Positions 63,089 to 64,000 of a stretch of 64,000 bases of DNA are shown here, one piece after another. Each line of letters opens with the position of its first letter. The stretch's first letter is position 1. The notes under the pieces are model-generated. The model was not told the origin of the DNA and did no database searches. It saw only the letters and a program-made list of their open reading frames with translations. Both the position numbers and the translations under genes were made by a program. The DNA is taken from positions 1 through 64,000 of the forward strand of contig CANLXO010000003.1 in NCBI GenBank assembly GCA_947495055.1, written 5' to 3'. The stretch is from an uncultured Psychrobacter sp. Its GTDB lineage: Bacteria; Pseudomonadota; Gammaproteobacteria; Pseudomonadales; Moraxellaceae.

Positions 63089-63808
63089 TTAGTCAGCCAT
63101 AGCAAGGTAGATACCACGATCTGAGGCATCATCAACATATTGTGAGTCGCGCCATGTGGTATAACTATGGACACCGCTGTATGGGCTGATACCTTTTTGG
63201 CGGAAGTCTGAGACCCAGCCGTTACCGTCAAATATTTGAATATGACCGTGCGGGCGTCTTGAGCTACGGTCATAGACGATCACATCACCCACCTGATGCG
63301 GTGTGTCGTTACTGATTTTGGTAAAACCGGCTTTCGCTAGAGTGCCACGAGAGGCGTACTGATAAGCTGATGGGTTCGGTGTGAACTCATAACCTGCAGC
63401 TTGTAGCGCTTTACGCACATAACGTGCGCAATAACCTGTACTTCTAGATAGTGCCGCTCTTGAGGCACGAGCCGCAGCGATAGCTGGCGCTGAATTGCTG
63501 TCAATAACTTTTTTCATTTGCTGCTTTTCATAAGATAAGCGGCTAGTTAGTGAAGCGAGTTGATATTCTTTTTGTTTTGCATGAGCACTTAGGTTGTCGA
63601 TAGCTTGACTGATTTCGTCGTTGCTGTAGACATGGGCATTGCTATTGGTGCTATAAATGTTTTTGTTGGAACCATAGTTCGATGAAGCAGAAATATTGGT
63701 TATTGTTTGACTAAGTGTATTGTTGGTCTGAAAGGTCGTTTCAGCAGCACCACTAGTTTGTGCTATACCCATACCTAGTACTGACAAAATCAATAAAGCT
63801 TTTTTCAT
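63089..63808 (-). CDS. Secreted CHAP-like cysteine amidase/peptidase
   Basis: A 239-residue exported protein. A signal peptide (residues 1-21, ending SGAA) leads into a Ser/Asn-rich stretch and a coiled coil (about 62-105). The C-terminal domain (about 118-235) resembles CHAP/NlpC-type hydrolases: catalytic Cys in STGYCARYVRKAL and His in RPHGHIQIFDGNGWVSDF. Such enzymes cut peptidoglycan peptides. The start has AGGT upstream. No immunity or secretion genes lie next to it, so a housekeeping cell-wall role is more likely than a toxin. The family call is by motif. Confidence 0.78.
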   Translation of the reverse strand: MKKALLILSVLGMGIAQTSGAAETTFQTNNTLSQTITNISASSNYGSNKNIYSTNSNAHVYSNDEISQAIDNLSAHAKQKEYQLASLTSRLSYEKQQMKKVIDSNSAPAIAAARASRAALSRSTGYCARYVRKALQAAGYEFTPNPSAYQYASRGTLAKAGFTKISNDTPHQVGDVIVYDRSSRRPHGHIQIFDGNGWVSDFRQKGISPYSGVHSYTTWRDSQYVDDASDRGIYLAMAD

Positions 63809-64000
63809 AAAATTTACTACCTATGTTAATGCAAGATTACTCGTCATCCGTAACGAAGTATCAATTAATTTATAGGATATTATTATCAAATAAACATGAT
63901 AAAATCCTGAGTAAAGCGGCGTCCTATTTAGTCTACAGTCTACGACCTTGGCATCATTACCTTAATAGTCGCTGACCTCGTAAATCGGTTGCTATATGGT
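63809..64000. other. Right-edge intergenic sequence
   Basis: The last 192 bases hold the promoter region of the CHAP-like gene. I see no gene start, repeat or terminator in it. Confidence 0.35.

Noticed and set aside
1..64000. tRNA, rRNA, 4.5S RNA or tmRNA genes and insertion sequences
   Set aside because: Reading the gaps between genes on both strands I found no cloverleaf, rRNA-like stretch, transposase or matched terminal repeats; short RNAs could still be missed without a covariance search.

Overview
The window reads as a stretch of chromosome from a gammaproteobacterium of the family Moraxellaceae, most likely Psychrobacter (inference). The signs are moderate to low G+C, a SpoT whose (p)ppGpp synthetase domain has decayed (known in Moraxellaceae), a TIGR03643 protein, a bfd/double bacterioferritin set, and gene orders such as gmk-rpoZ-spoT-ridA, recA-recX and yhbY/rlmE/ftsH/folP. 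No phage, transposase, CRISPR array, rRNA or tRNA gene was seen. Nearly all of it is core genome; the accessory-looking parts are the first 1.3 kb and the AT-rich Big-1 lipoprotein gene near 27-29 kb.

Layout. 1-1.6 kb: the cut-off start of a gene, a zinc-ribbon protein, a lone HigA-like antitoxin behind a toxin remnant, and a DUF503 protein. 1.7-7.1 kb: glutathione reductase, an orphan SidA/IucD-type N-monooxygenase, a lipoprotein, then an iron-storage block (Fur box, bfd, two bacterioferritins). 7.1-12.4 kb: GNAT, Rieske-FAD reductase, truD, diguanylate cyclase. 12.6-22.6 kb: rnm, yciB, yciI, mnmC, yjbQ, ubiA, rsmJ, uppP, tsaB. 22.7-29 kb: ffh, ypjD, purU and the Big-1 lipoprotein. 29.2-39.8 kb: rpmB-rpmG, small membrane proteins, rpe, S-formylglutathione hydrolase, a membrane-anchored C13 (legumain-like) protease, htpG, a thioesterase, ispH. 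40-52.7 kb: gmk, rpoZ, spoT, ridA, priA, a zinc-type CDF exporter, a CPA2 antiporter, a DUF2628 protein with a pilin-like tail, trmB. 52.7-53.6 kb: a large gene-free region with DnaA boxes and palindromes. 53.6-64 kb: recA-recX, DUF937, sdhE with a cptA/ygfX-like partner, folP, ftsH, rlmE, yhbY, a DOMON-like protein and a CHAP-like secreted protein.

How the genes connect. Iron and redox: Fur-controlled bfd supplies electrons to a bacterioferritin that, by its residues, must be mixed: one subunit has the ferroxidase site and no haem methionine, the other the reverse. Translation and RNA modification are strongly represented (truD, mnmC, rsmJ, tsaB, trmB, rlmE, yhbY, rpmB, rpmG). Stress and repair are covered by spoT, htpG, recA/recX, priA and ftsH.

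I found no obvious new multi-gene system. The best second-look items are the complementary bacterioferritin pair, a DnaA-box cluster with an AT-rich stretch upstream of recA, a 15-bp perfect palindrome in the recA upstream region, a dispersed intergenic repeat with a TATAGT-N6-ACTATA core (two copies 10 kb apart), the membrane-anchored C13 protease, and the DUF2628/pilin-like fusion. Several short tandem repeats sit beside or inside genes.
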